NCBI GenBank assembly: GCA_024681565.1
Contig: JAILAO010000142.1
Coordinates: 1 to 20,233 of the forward strand
Length of the DNA: 20,233 nucleotides
From: Bacteroidales bacterium
Lineage (GTDB): Bacteria; Bacteroidota; Bacteroidia; Bacteroidales; UBA932
Direction: 5' to 3'
Within the stretch, counting starts at the first letter, position 1; every line of letters starts with the position of its first letter. The notes beneath the pieces were generated by a model. It did not search any database and was not told where the DNA came from. It saw only the letters and a list, made by a program, of their open reading frames with translations. This document shows, in pieces, positions 6,706 to 13,060 of the stretch. Both the position numbers and the translations under genes were made by a program.

Positions 6706-8463
6706 ATGCGCCGTTTTATCAGCATACTGTTTCTGATTGCCGTTCCGTTCCTGGCTCCCGGCCGGGATTATTATGCCGAGGCCGAGGCATTGTATTTCGC
6801 TGGGAAATTCCCCGAAGCGGTTTCCGTGGCCTTGGAGGGCTGTTCGCAGCCTGGCCTGACCGCAGACCAGGCCGTAGAGCTTCATTCGATCCTGGGCAGC
6901 TCCTATGCCCGTCTGGGCGCCTTCGACAAGGCGGCAGACTACATGGTCCGCTGTTACGAATACGACCGGGCGAACGGAGAGGCCGAAGGATTGACCTCCT
7001 CGCTGATCAACCTGGCCTCGATGTATGTCTATGCCGGGTCGCCCGAACTGGCTGAACAATATGCACTGGAGGCCATTTTCAACGAAGAACGGGTCGGGCG
7101 TCCCGCCAAGCTGGCGATGGCGCTGGGCAAGGCCTGTGACGTCTATCATGCCTTGGGGCAGGACAGTACCGCGGTCCTTTATGCCGACCGTGCCGTCGCG
7201 ATCGCCCGGCAGCAGAAAGACACCCGGGACGAAGCGGTCCGGCGCAGCCAGCGGGCCTATGCCTTGGAATCCCTGGGCCGTTATGGGGAGGCCCTGGCCG
7301 ATTTGCGTTTCGCCGAGCAGGTCTTCCGGGAGAACGAAAGCCTCCAGTCGCTTTCCGTGGTCTGCTTCCAACTGGCTCAGGAATACGGCCGGCAGGGGAG
7401 GAATACCCTGGAGCGCCAGTATTTGCGCGAAGCGGCCGACCTCGCCCGTGAAATGCAGGATCTTCCCCTGTTGCAGAAGGTCTGCGCCCGGCTGGCTACA
7501 GCCCTCCGGCCCTCCGATCCGGCCGGGGCGTTCGAGTTCCTGCAGGAAGCTTCGGCGTTGCAGGACAGCATCAACAAGAGCAAGAGCGACCATGTGCTCG
7601 AACTCTACAACATCGAATACGAAACCGCCCGGCGCGAGGAGACCATCCAGCGCCAGGAGCAGGAGCTCCGGCGTCAGCGCAGATGGCGCAACACCTTGAT
7701 CATCGCGCTCTTGCTGTTGCTGGCGGGCGCTGTCTCCACGACGGTATCTGCCTTGCGGGCACGCCGTGACGAGCGGAACCTCCGGCAGAGCAATGCCCAG
7801 AAAGCTTTCCTGCTCAAAGTCATTTCGCATGATATCCATTCTCCGGCAGTTGCCCGCCTCAAAGGTTTGCAGATGCTCCGCGGCAGCGCCGGGAAACTCT
7901 CCGGAGACGAACTCCGGGAGGTCTTCCTCCAGATGGAGCAGCAGGCGGCCTCCGATGTCGAACTGATCGACAATGTACTCCGCTGGGCCCGTGCCGGGGA
8001 ACTCCGCAGCGAGCCGGTCCGTTTCGACCTGCGCGACCTGGCGTCCGAAGTGCTTGCGCAATTCCGCCAGCCGGCTTCCCTGAAAGACATTTCCCTGGTC
8101 CTGGAAGCCCCGGAAAGCGTCGTGGTCCGCACGGACCGGAGCAGCCTCATGCTGGCCCTGCGCAACCTTCTGTCCAATGCCATTAAGTATTCGCATCCGG
8201 GAGGAGAAGTGCGGCTCTCCGTGGTTCCCGGGAAATTATGTGTCCGGGACAACGGCATCGGAATTCCGGCGGATAAACAGGAGAGCATTTTCCAGCCTGC
8301 GGACGGATTCCGCCGGGCCGGAACGGCGGGAGAACTCAGCAACGGACTTGGTCTCGCCGTCAGCCGCAAGCTGGTCGAGTTGCTCGGCGGAAGCCTGTCG
8401 GTCGAAAGCCGGGAAGGCGAGGGAAGTGTGTTTACCATCCAAATACCGCCCGCCGATGCCTGA
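6706..8463 (+). CDS. TPR-containing sensor histidine kinase
   Basis: This 585-residue kinase has, in order: a signal peptide (MRRFISILFLIAVPFLAPG), tetratricopeptide-like repeats (about 20-290), a charged coiled coil (about 290-325), one membrane segment (about 331-350), an H-box VISHDIHSP with phosphoacceptor His375, and a HATPase domain. The ATPase carries the N-box LRNLLSNAIKYS (N487, N491), DNGIGIP (515-521) and NGLGLAVS (546-553). The repeats should face the periplasm and the kinase the cytoplasm. A TTG at 6691 lies inside the promoter box; ATG 6706 has GAGG just upstream and begins the signal peptide. The H-box is of the HisKA type, whereas NarL-type regulators usually pair with HisKA_3 kinases. 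The response regulator gene overlaps the 3' end by 8 bases. Confidence 0.93.
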   Translation: MRRFISILFLIAVPFLAPGRDYYAEAEALYFAGKFPEAVSVALEGCSQPGLTADQAVELHSILGSSYARLGAFDKAADYMVRCYEYDRANGEAEGLTSSLINLASMYVYAGSPELAEQYALEAIFNEERVGRPAKLAMALGKACDVYHALGQDSTAVLYADRAVAIARQQKDTRDEAVRRSQRAYALESLGRYGEALADLRFAEQVFRENESLQSLSVVCFQLAQEYGRQGRNTLERQYLREAADLAREMQDLPLLQKVCARLATALRPSDPAGAFEFLQEASALQDSINKSKSDHVLELYNIEYETARREETIQRQEQELRRQRRWRNTLIIALLLLLAGAVSTTVSALRARRDERNLRQSNAQKAFLLKVISHDIHSPAVARLKGLQMLRGSAGKLSGDELREVFLQMEQQAASDVELIDNVLRWARAGELRSEPVRFDLRDLASEVLAQFRQPASLKDISLVLEAPESVVVRTDRSSLMLALRNLLSNAIKYSHPGGEVRLSVVPGKLCVRDNGIGIPADKQESIFQPADGFRRAGTAGELSNGLGLAVSRKLVELLGGSLSVESREGEGSVFTIQIPPADA

Positions 8464-9094
8464 CCCGATCAGAATTCTACTGGCAGATGACCATCCGTTG
8501 ATGCTTCTCGGCATCCGGGCGATGCTGCAGGGCTGTCCGGGCCTGGAGGTGACCGATACGGCCCGGGACGGTGCCGATGCCTTTGAAAAGGCGGTCCGGC
8601 TCCGTCCGGATGTAATGGTATTCGATATCGTGATGCCCGTGATGAGCGGTATCGAGCTGGCCCGTCGGATGCGTGCCGAACAGCCGGACACAGCGCTGCT
8701 GGCCCTGTCCAGCGACAGTTCCGTTGCAACGCTTGAACCGCTGCTGCAGATCGGCATCGACGGCTTTCTGCCCAAAACGGCGGATGACCGGACGATTGTG
8801 GATGCGATCCGGAGCGTCGCGGCAGGCTACGAATATTTCGGGACGGATATCGCCCGCCTGATCGAAAGGATCAGTCTGGCCAAAAGGGCCTCCGATACCT
8901 TGTTCACACCCCGGGAGCTGGACGTGATCCGTCTCAGCTGCAAGGGATTGCAGTACAAGGAGATTGCTGACGAACTGGGCATTAAGTACCTGACTGTCGT
9001 GACGATCAAGAACAATATTTTCCGGAAACTCGGCATCAACAACACCGTTGAACTGGTGTTGTATGCCATCAAGAAAAATCTGATAACGCTTTAA
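8456..9094 (+). CDS. NarL/LuxR-type response regulator
   Basis: This 212-residue cytoplasmic regulator has a receiver domain (residues 4-120; acidic pair Asp11-Asp12, phosphoacceptor Asp57 in VFDIVMP, Thr/Ser region LLALSSD, Lys in FLPKTADD) and a C-terminal LuxR/GerE helix-turn-helix (about 150-212; FTPRELDVIRLSCKGLQYKE, then IADELGIKYLTVVTIKNN). It should be phosphorylated by the kinase encoded just upstream, with which it overlaps by 8 bases. Members of this family bind dyads as dimers. The repeated dyads at 6647-6664 and 11609-11626 have the TAC-based 7-2-7 arrangement described for NarL, making them the natural candidates for its binding sites. The next gene starts 10 bases after its stop. 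Confidence 0.93.
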   Translation: MPDPIRILLADDHPLMLLGIRAMLQGCPGLEVTDTARDGADAFEKAVRLRPDVMVFDIVMPVMSGIELARRMRAEQPDTALLALSSDSSVATLEPLLQIGIDGFLPKTADDRTIVDAIRSVAAGYEYFGTDIARLIERISLAKRASDTLFTPRELDVIRLSCKGLQYKEIADELGIKYLTVVTIKNNIFRKLGINNTVELVLYAIKKNLITL

Positions 9095-9104
9095 TATACG
9101 CCTT

Positions 9105-10190
9105 ATGAAAAGATTCCTGACAACCTTGTCTGCCCTGATGGTCGTGCTGCCTGTACTGGCTCAGGAAAATAAATTGACCCTCTTCGAATATGCGAATCAT
9201 TGGGATGACCGGTATGAATACAAATTCAATTCCCAGGACAAGGAGCATTATTTCGATGGACTTATCGACAGATATGCAATGCTTCTGTCCGACAATCCCA
9301 TGATGGATGCCTTGAGCGCACAGTTCACCGGAGATTCCGAGAACATCGATATCCCTGTTGCCGAGTTCAAGCTCGATGACAGGAACAATTATGTCAAAAT
9401 CCGCTTGAAATCCGAGAAACTTGCCGAGATGGAAGGCCGTCTCTGGATTCTCCCTGACGGGAAGCAGTGGTTTGTCGTCAAAATGGTCAATTACGAAGAG
9501 GACTCGCTGCCGCGCATCTTCTTTTTCAAAGTCGATTCGGCCAAAGGAGAATTGATACCCGCCTCGAGTCCGGACGGATTGCGCTACGGGTTCATCGAGA
9601 ATTTCCTTCTGCCGCGCAGCGGCCGGGAGATTGAAGTCAAGTTCGAAAACCAGCCTTCGGACAAGATGGTCCTGGAGGATGACGGCACTTTTGTTTACAA
9701 GGCATATGCACCCTACGCTTTCGCCTGCTATGTCAATGACCCGGATCCATCCGGAATCACAAATGTGCGAAATGCACCGGGCGGTAAAATCATTCTCCGT
9801 ATCGGGGAAGAAACGGAGGCCGCGGACTCTCAGGATGGGGACTGGCCGGATGATGGCGGTATCTGCATCCTGGATGTCTTCAATCCGAAAAACGGCTGGT
9901 GGCAGATCCTGGGTTATTATGTGGATGGAAAAGAAATCAAGGGCCAGGCCTGGATCCATTATTCCGTCCTGGAGATGAGCACGCGCAACTATAACGGTCA
10001 GTCGCTCAATTTATATCAGGAACCCTCTGCCGATGCTCCTGTCGTGGGCACCATCACGGAAGAAGCGGCATCTGTCCGTCCCATGGACATGAGTGAAGAC
10101 GGAGAATGGATGAAAGTCAAGAGCGCGTCCGGAACCGGTTGGATCGAGACCGAGTGGCTTTGCGGCAATCCCTACACGAACTGCTCATAA
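9105..10190 (+). CDS. Secreted protein with two SH3-like repeats (SH3-A)
   Basis: The 361-residue product begins with a signal peptide (MKRFLTTLSALMVVLPVLAQ, type I cleavage) and lacks a membrane anchor, so it is periplasmic or exported. Residues 22-210 form a domain I do not recognise. The C-terminal part holds two bacterial SH3-like segments: about 225-290 (GITNVRNAPGG, NGWWQILGYY, GQAWIHYSVL) and 300-361 (SLNLYQEPSADAPVVG, DGEWMKVKSASGTGWIETEW). SH3b domains usually bind peptidoglycan peptides or proteins. The second segment aligns by eye with the end of the protein encoded at 10972-11556. It starts 10 bases after the response regulator, so it is probably in the kinase operon and may be a sensor accessory or an output. 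Confidence 0.8.
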   Translation: MKRFLTTLSALMVVLPVLAQENKLTLFEYANHWDDRYEYKFNSQDKEHYFDGLIDRYAMLLSDNPMMDALSAQFTGDSENIDIPVAEFKLDDRNNYVKIRLKSEKLAEMEGRLWILPDGKQWFVVKMVNYEEDSLPRIFFFKVDSAKGELIPASSPDGLRYGFIENFLLPRSGREIEVKFENQPSDKMVLEDDGTFVYKAYAPYAFACYVNDPDPSGITNVRNAPGGKIILRIGEETEAADSQDGDWPDDGGICILDVFNPKNGWWQILGYYVDGKEIKGQAWIHYSVLEMSTRNYNGQSLNLYQEPSADAPVVGTITEEAASVRPMDMSEDGEWMKVKSASGTGWIETEWLCGNPYTNCS

Positions 10191-10208
10191 AATCTTTCCG
10201 CCGTTGCG

Positions 10209-10244
10209 AAAAAATAGAACTGTCCGCCTTCCGGCGGACAGTTC
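10209..10244 (-). terminator. Intrinsic terminator of the TonB-domain gene
   Basis: A perfect 12-bp stem (GAACTGTCCGCC, loop TTCC, GGCGGACAGTTC at 10217-10244) is followed on the minus strand by TA and six T residues (10209-10214). It ends minus-strand transcription 18 bases after the TonB-domain gene stop. On the plus strand no T-tract follows, so termination of the convergent sensor operon is less certain, although the hairpin is shared. Confidence 0.9.
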
Positions 10245-10262
10245 CTGCTTATGAAGGGCACC

Positions 10263-10970
10263 CTAGTCGGGTCGGAAAACGACGGGAATCATATATCGCG
10301 TATTGACGGGCTTGCCATCCCTGGTCCCGGGATTCCATTTGCCGGAACTGGAGGAAATGACGCGGACGGCTTCTCTGTCCAGCGACGGTTCTACACCGCG
10401 CAGGACCTTGACCTGGCGGACCCGTCCTGTCTCTGTGACGACGAAACGGACCATGACGCGTCCCTGATAGCCGCCTTCCAGCGCTTCTTTGGGATACTTG
10501 AGGTGGGCGGCCACCCAGCGGGCGAAGTCTTCGCCGTTCTTCAGCGACGGAAGAACTTCAACGCTGTCATAAATGGTCCCTTCGACAGGAGCGGACACGG
10601 CCTGCTCCATTTCTGCAGCATCCGCTTCCGCATCTGCAGGCGATCCTGATTCCGCAGTTTTCTCCGCTGCTTTTTCCGCAGCAAAAGCTTCTTTCGTCAT
10701 GATGCGGATCTCCGCATAGCCGGCCTTCTCAAGGGCAGCACGGCAAGCCCCGATCTGGGCCTCTGTCGTACCTTCAGCGACGATGATGTCCGAAGACGGA
10801 AGGCTCCAGCCGATCAGCGTGATGGAGACCATCCCGGCGGTCAGGTCCAGGTTCTGACCGTTGTAAGTCAGGATATTGCCGTTCAGAACCGGAAGGGTCT
10901 TCCCGTCCTGTGCAATCGCGCCCGGTGACAGCAGACATACGGCCAGCAGGCAGGTCATCAAATATTTCAT
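10263..10970 (-). CDS. Secreted TonB C-terminal domain protein
   Basis: The product has 235 residues (238 if ATG 10979 is used). It has a signal peptide (MKYLMTCLLAVCLLSPGAIAQ), a unique region (22-100), an Ala/Glu-rich linker (about 100-135) and a TonB C-terminal domain (about 150-235: LKYPKEALEGGYQGRVMVRF, KVLRGVEPSLDREAV, GKWNPGTRDGKPV). Classical TonB is held in the inner membrane by an uncleaved N-terminal helix. Here the N-terminus looks cleavable, so the protein is probably soluble in the periplasm and may not transduce ExbB/D energy. Such proteins are common in Bacteroidota. ATG 10970 lies one base after the stop of the SH3-like gene, indicating coupling. A longer open frame upstream runs antiparallel to no known start signal and is not used. 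Confidence 0.85.
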   Translation of the reverse strand: MKYLMTCLLAVCLLSPGAIAQDGKTLPVLNGNILTYNGQNLDLTAGMVSITLIGWSLPSSDIIVAEGTTEAQIGACRAALEKAGYAEIRIMTKEAFAAEKAAEKTAESGSPADAEADAAEMEQAVSAPVEGTIYDSVEVLPSLKNGEDFARWVAAHLKYPKEALEGGYQGRVMVRFVVTETGRVRQVKVLRGVEPSLDREAVRVISSSSGKWNPGTRDGKPVNTRYMIPVVFRPD

Positions 10971-10971
10971 C

Positions 10972-11556
10972 TTATTCATCTTCAGGTTCTTCTTCATCTT
11001 CAAACGGAGGAGTGCCATCTTCGCACATCTCGAAAGTGCTGATGCAGATGAAAGCACGGCGCAGCCAGCCGACCGGTCCGTCCTCAGCGACCTGCACTTG
11101 GATCCATTCGCCGTCTGCGCTGATATCCAGCGGATGCAGGGCCCAGACCTCCCCCGGCGGCATGGAACAGACCGGAGCTGCGGAATCGGAAGGAGTTCCC
11201 CGGAACACAAGTTCTTCGGAGTGGCGGAGAATGGTCGTGAAATGGGCGCTCGCAGCCGGGATCCAGCCCGTGCCGGGCAGTTCGATGTCCAGCTCGTCTC
11301 CCTCGTCCGGGACGCCGATGACGCTCACGGGGCCGACGACTTCCCACCAGCCATCCTGCGGCGAGCGCAGGATCAGGTCGTAGTCGTATTTCCCGGGAAC
11401 CGTCATCAAGACCTGCTCGCTGCCGGGAGCCGTGTAGATCACGAAGGGGGCTCCGCCGGTATCCGAGTAAGCGTAGCAAAGCGGCTCGCCTTCCTGCCCC
11501 GGGCTAAAGGATGCGGAAAGGGCCGCCGTGATGATCAGGGAGAGTATACCTTTCAT
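10972..11556 (-). CDS. Secreted protein with SH3-like repeats (SH3-B)
   Basis: The 194-residue product begins with a signal peptide (MKGILSLIITAALSASFSPGQ) followed by two SH3-like segments: about 35-95 (FVIYTAPGSEQVLMTVPG, DGWWEVVGP) and 115-175 (LVFRGTPSDSAAPVCSMPPG, LDISADGEWIQVQVAEDGP). The tail is acidic (EDEEEPEDE). The second segment matches the end of the 9105-10190 protein by eye: SADAPVV/DSAAPVC, MDMSEDGEWMKV/LDISADGEWIQV. The two are probably paralogues. The start is set by the promoter box at 11579-11586 and the signal peptide; an upstream extension of the frame would cross the promoter and terminator. It shares a transcript with the TonB-domain gene. The dyad at 11609-11626 suggests control by the neighbouring two-component system. 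Confidence 0.8.
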   Translation of the reverse strand: MKGILSLIITAALSASFSPGQEGEPLCYAYSDTGGAPFVIYTAPGSEQVLMTVPGKYDYDLILRSPQDGWWEVVGPVSVIGVPDEGDELDIELPGTGWIPAASAHFTTILRHSEELVFRGTPSDSAAPVCSMPPGEVWALHPLDISADGEWIQVQVAEDGPVGWLRRAFICISTFEMCEDGTPPFEDEEEPEDE

Positions 11557-11578
11557 TTTTATCAAGTTTAACGCTTGA

Positions 11579-11586
11579 CAAAGATA
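11579..11586 (-). promoter_or_regulatory. Promoter -7 box of the SH3-B/TonB-domain operon
   Basis: On the minus strand this reads TATCTTTG, identical to the sensor operon box. It ends 22 bases before the ATG at 11556, and the dyad at 11609-11626 is 22 bases upstream. No TTTG is seen at the -33 position. Confidence 0.7.
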
Positions 11587-11589
11587 ATG

Positions 11590-11605
11590 AAAAACCCCGA
11601 CGGGG
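11590..11605 (-). terminator. Short intrinsic terminator of the 51-residue gene
   Basis: On the minus strand CCCC-GTC-GGGG is followed by TTTTTC. The stem is only 4 bp but all G-C, with five T residues after it. It lies 24 bases after the small gene stop and sits wholly between the dyad at 11609-11626 and the next promoter box, so it may insulate the SH3-B promoter from read-through. Confidence 0.55.
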
Positions 11606-11608
11606 CCC

Positions 11609-11626
11609 ATACATATTTCTATGTAT
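11609..11626. promoter_or_regulatory. Dyad operator candidate, copy 2 (ATACAT-N6-ATGTAT)
   Basis: The sequence ATACATATTTCTATGTAT has the same 6-bp arms and 6-base spacer length as the dyad at 6647-6664, with a different spacer sequence. Its proximal edge is 22 bases upstream of the SH3-B promoter box, the same distance as in copy 1. It begins 3 bases past the stop codon of the small upstream gene. Confidence 0.65.
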
Positions 11627-11629
11627 CCG

Positions 11630-11785
11630 TCAGGCCAGGACGAGATCGAGTTCGCCGAAGAGTTCGATAAAATCAGCGGAGAGATCGCCGGCAATCTGGC
11701 GGGCGGCTTCTTCGTTGTGGGTGCGGTCGGCAATCTGCTGCGCGAGGGCGGCGCGGAGATTCAGGATATTTTCGTTCTTGCTCAT
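11630..11785 (-). CDS. Small 51-residue protein of unknown function
   Basis: The frame runs from ATG at 11785 to TGA at 11630 and encodes an amphipathic, Ala-rich, probably all-helical protein (begins MSKNENILNLRAALAQQIAD, ends IELFGELDLVLA). It has no signal peptide, membrane segment or cysteine. Support for a real gene is contextual: a TAnnTTTG box at 11827-11834, an inverted repeat at 11844-11862 and a terminator hairpin at 11590-11605 frame it as its own transcription unit. I recognise no family; an antitoxin-like or adaptor protein is possible but unsupported. Confidence 0.6.
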   Translation of the reverse strand: MSKNENILNLRAALAQQIADRTHNEEAARQIAGDLSADFIELFGELDLVLA

Positions 11786-11826
11786 AAGACCTGTATTTTA
11801 ACGGTTGTTCCTTTGTTTCAACGATA

Positions 11827-11834
11827 CAAAGGTA
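11827..11834 (-). promoter_or_regulatory. Promoter -7 box of the small gene
   Basis: On the minus strand this reads TACCTTTG, an exact TAnnTTTG match. It lies 41 bases upstream of the ATG at 11785, a longer leader than for the other genes here. Confidence 0.6.
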
Positions 11835-11843
11835 CCTCACCGT

Positions 11844-11862
11844 TTTGACAGGTCTTGTCAAA
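11844..11862. repeat. Inverted repeat TTTGACA-N5-TGTCAAA upstream of the small gene
   Basis: Perfect 7-bp arms flank the spacer GGTCT. It starts 10 bases upstream of the -7 box at 11827-11834, covering the region where polymerase contacts the upstream promoter. It could be an operator for an unknown regulator or a short hairpin. Confidence 0.5.
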
Positions 11863-11893
11863 GATTAATAATTTTCGGCAGAATTCGGGAGAA

Positions 11894-13060
11894 TCAGAAA
11901 ACTTTCAGCGCGGCGAGGGCGTAGCGGTATTGCCGTTCGGCTTCCAGCGACTGTTCCAGGGCTTCGAAATACAGGTCGTTTTCGACCAGGTAGTCGATCA
12001 TCGAAATCTCGCCCCGTTTCAATGCATCAAGCAGGTAATCCTGAAAATCGCTGTCGGTCAGCGACGCGCGCATCATCTCGGAATGTTCCTTCATCGCGGC
12101 AGCCTGCCGGTACAGATCCTTCAGTTCCCGGTAGAAAGTCTGCTGCGCGGCATCTTGCCGGGACTGCGCAGCGGCGACGCCGGCCCGTGCGCGTTTCGCC
12201 CTGTTTGCGCCGCTCCACAACGGAATGTTCAGCCGCACGGTCACGCCGCGGAATATCTCCTCTGCGTGTATTTCGCTCATATAGCCCACCGTCAGCTCCG
12301 GCATCGTGGAGAGACGGTCGATGGCGAGCTGCTGCTGTCCGATCTCGAGTTCCTTGCGGATATGTGCAAGGACGGGACTTTTGTCTGAGGCCTCGGCGAA
12401 CCAGGATTCGAAATCCGGGGGAAGCGTGTCGGAAAGGTCGTAGGCGACGGGCGTGAAAGAAAGATCTTTCCCGCCATTCAGGGCTTTCAGCCGCGCCAGC
12501 AGGGACTGCAGTTCATTATCGACCTGGTTGACCTGACCCTGGACGGCTGCCTGATGGAGCTTGGCCTTGTTCAAGTCCAGGACCGTCGCGCCACCTGCTT
12601 CCATCCGCCGTTCATAGGATTCTACCAGGACGGAAGCGCGGTCCCTGTGGTCGTTCAATTCCTGCAGGAGGAGTTGGTGATGGATCAGGTCTATATAGAT
12701 ATGCTGCACTTCCTGCCGGAGTTCCAGCCGCCGGGCTTTGTAGTCCAGGACGGACAGTTCGTCCAGGCTCGCCGCCTTGCCGGCCCGCTTCCCGCTCAGG
12801 GTGGGGATATCGAAAGATTGGGTAACCCGCAGGTCATGGCGGTTCCCGATACCGTTGCCCCAGAGATAGTTGAATTCTACCTCCGGATCCGCCGGGAGGG
12901 CTTCCGAACGGTTGGAAAACCGCTCCTCATCAAGGGTGGCCGCCGCGGCTTTCAATTCCGGATTGTTTTCCTCGATCTCCAGCAGCAGCACCTCCATTTC
13001 CTGGCCGGAAGCCGCCATGGCGGCAAACAGTCCCCAAATAATCAGAAAGAGCCTTTTCAT
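11894..13060 (-). CDS. TolC/CusC-like outer-membrane efflux channel
   Basis: The 388-residue product has a signal peptide (MKRLFLIIWGLFAAMAASGQ) and two outer-membrane efflux protein repeats. Long alternating helices carry typical segments such as DLRVTQSFDIPTLSGKR, GATVLDLNKAKL, VTVRLNIPLWSGANRAKRAR and GEISMIDYLVENDLYFEALE. As a trimer it would form the outer-membrane exit duct of the RND pump encoded just upstream. It has no lipobox, unlike many CusC proteins, and is slightly short for the family (about 410-460), which is common in Bacteroidota metal-efflux channels. The start overlaps the pump stop by four bases (ATGA), so the two are translationally coupled. It is the last gene of the operon; no clear terminator follows. 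Confidence 0.92.
   Translation of the reverse strand: MKRLFLIIWGLFAAMAASGQEMEVLLLEIEENNPELKAAAATLDEERFSNRSEALPADPEVEFNYLWGNGIGNRHDLRVTQSFDIPTLSGKRAGKAASLDELSVLDYKARRLELRQEVQHIYIDLIHHQLLLQELNDHRDRASVLVESYERRMEAGGATVLDLNKAKLHQAAVQGQVNQVDNELQSLLARLKALNGGKDLSFTPVAYDLSDTLPPDFESWFAEASDKSPVLAHIRKELEIGQQQLAIDRLSTMPELTVGYMSEIHAEEIFRGVTVRLNIPLWSGANRAKRARAGVAAAQSRQDAAQQTFYRELKDLYRQAAAMKEHSEMMRASLTDSDFQDYLLDALKRGEISMIDYLVENDLYFEALEQSLEAERQYRYALAALKVF

Noticed and set aside
6685..8196. A 503-codon open frame on the minus strand opposite the sensor kinase
   Set aside because: It is antisense to a kinase with all catalytic motifs, has no recognisable domain, and arises from the GC-rich codon pattern.
10971..11210. 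An N-terminal extension of the TonB-domain protein into the SH3-B gene
   Set aside because: The extension overlaps SH3-B in another frame, and the signal peptide begins at 10970 or 10979.
11557..11733. An N-terminal extension of SH3-B across the promoter
   Set aside because: It would cross the -7 box, the terminator hairpin, the dyad and the small gene; the signal peptide starts at 11556.
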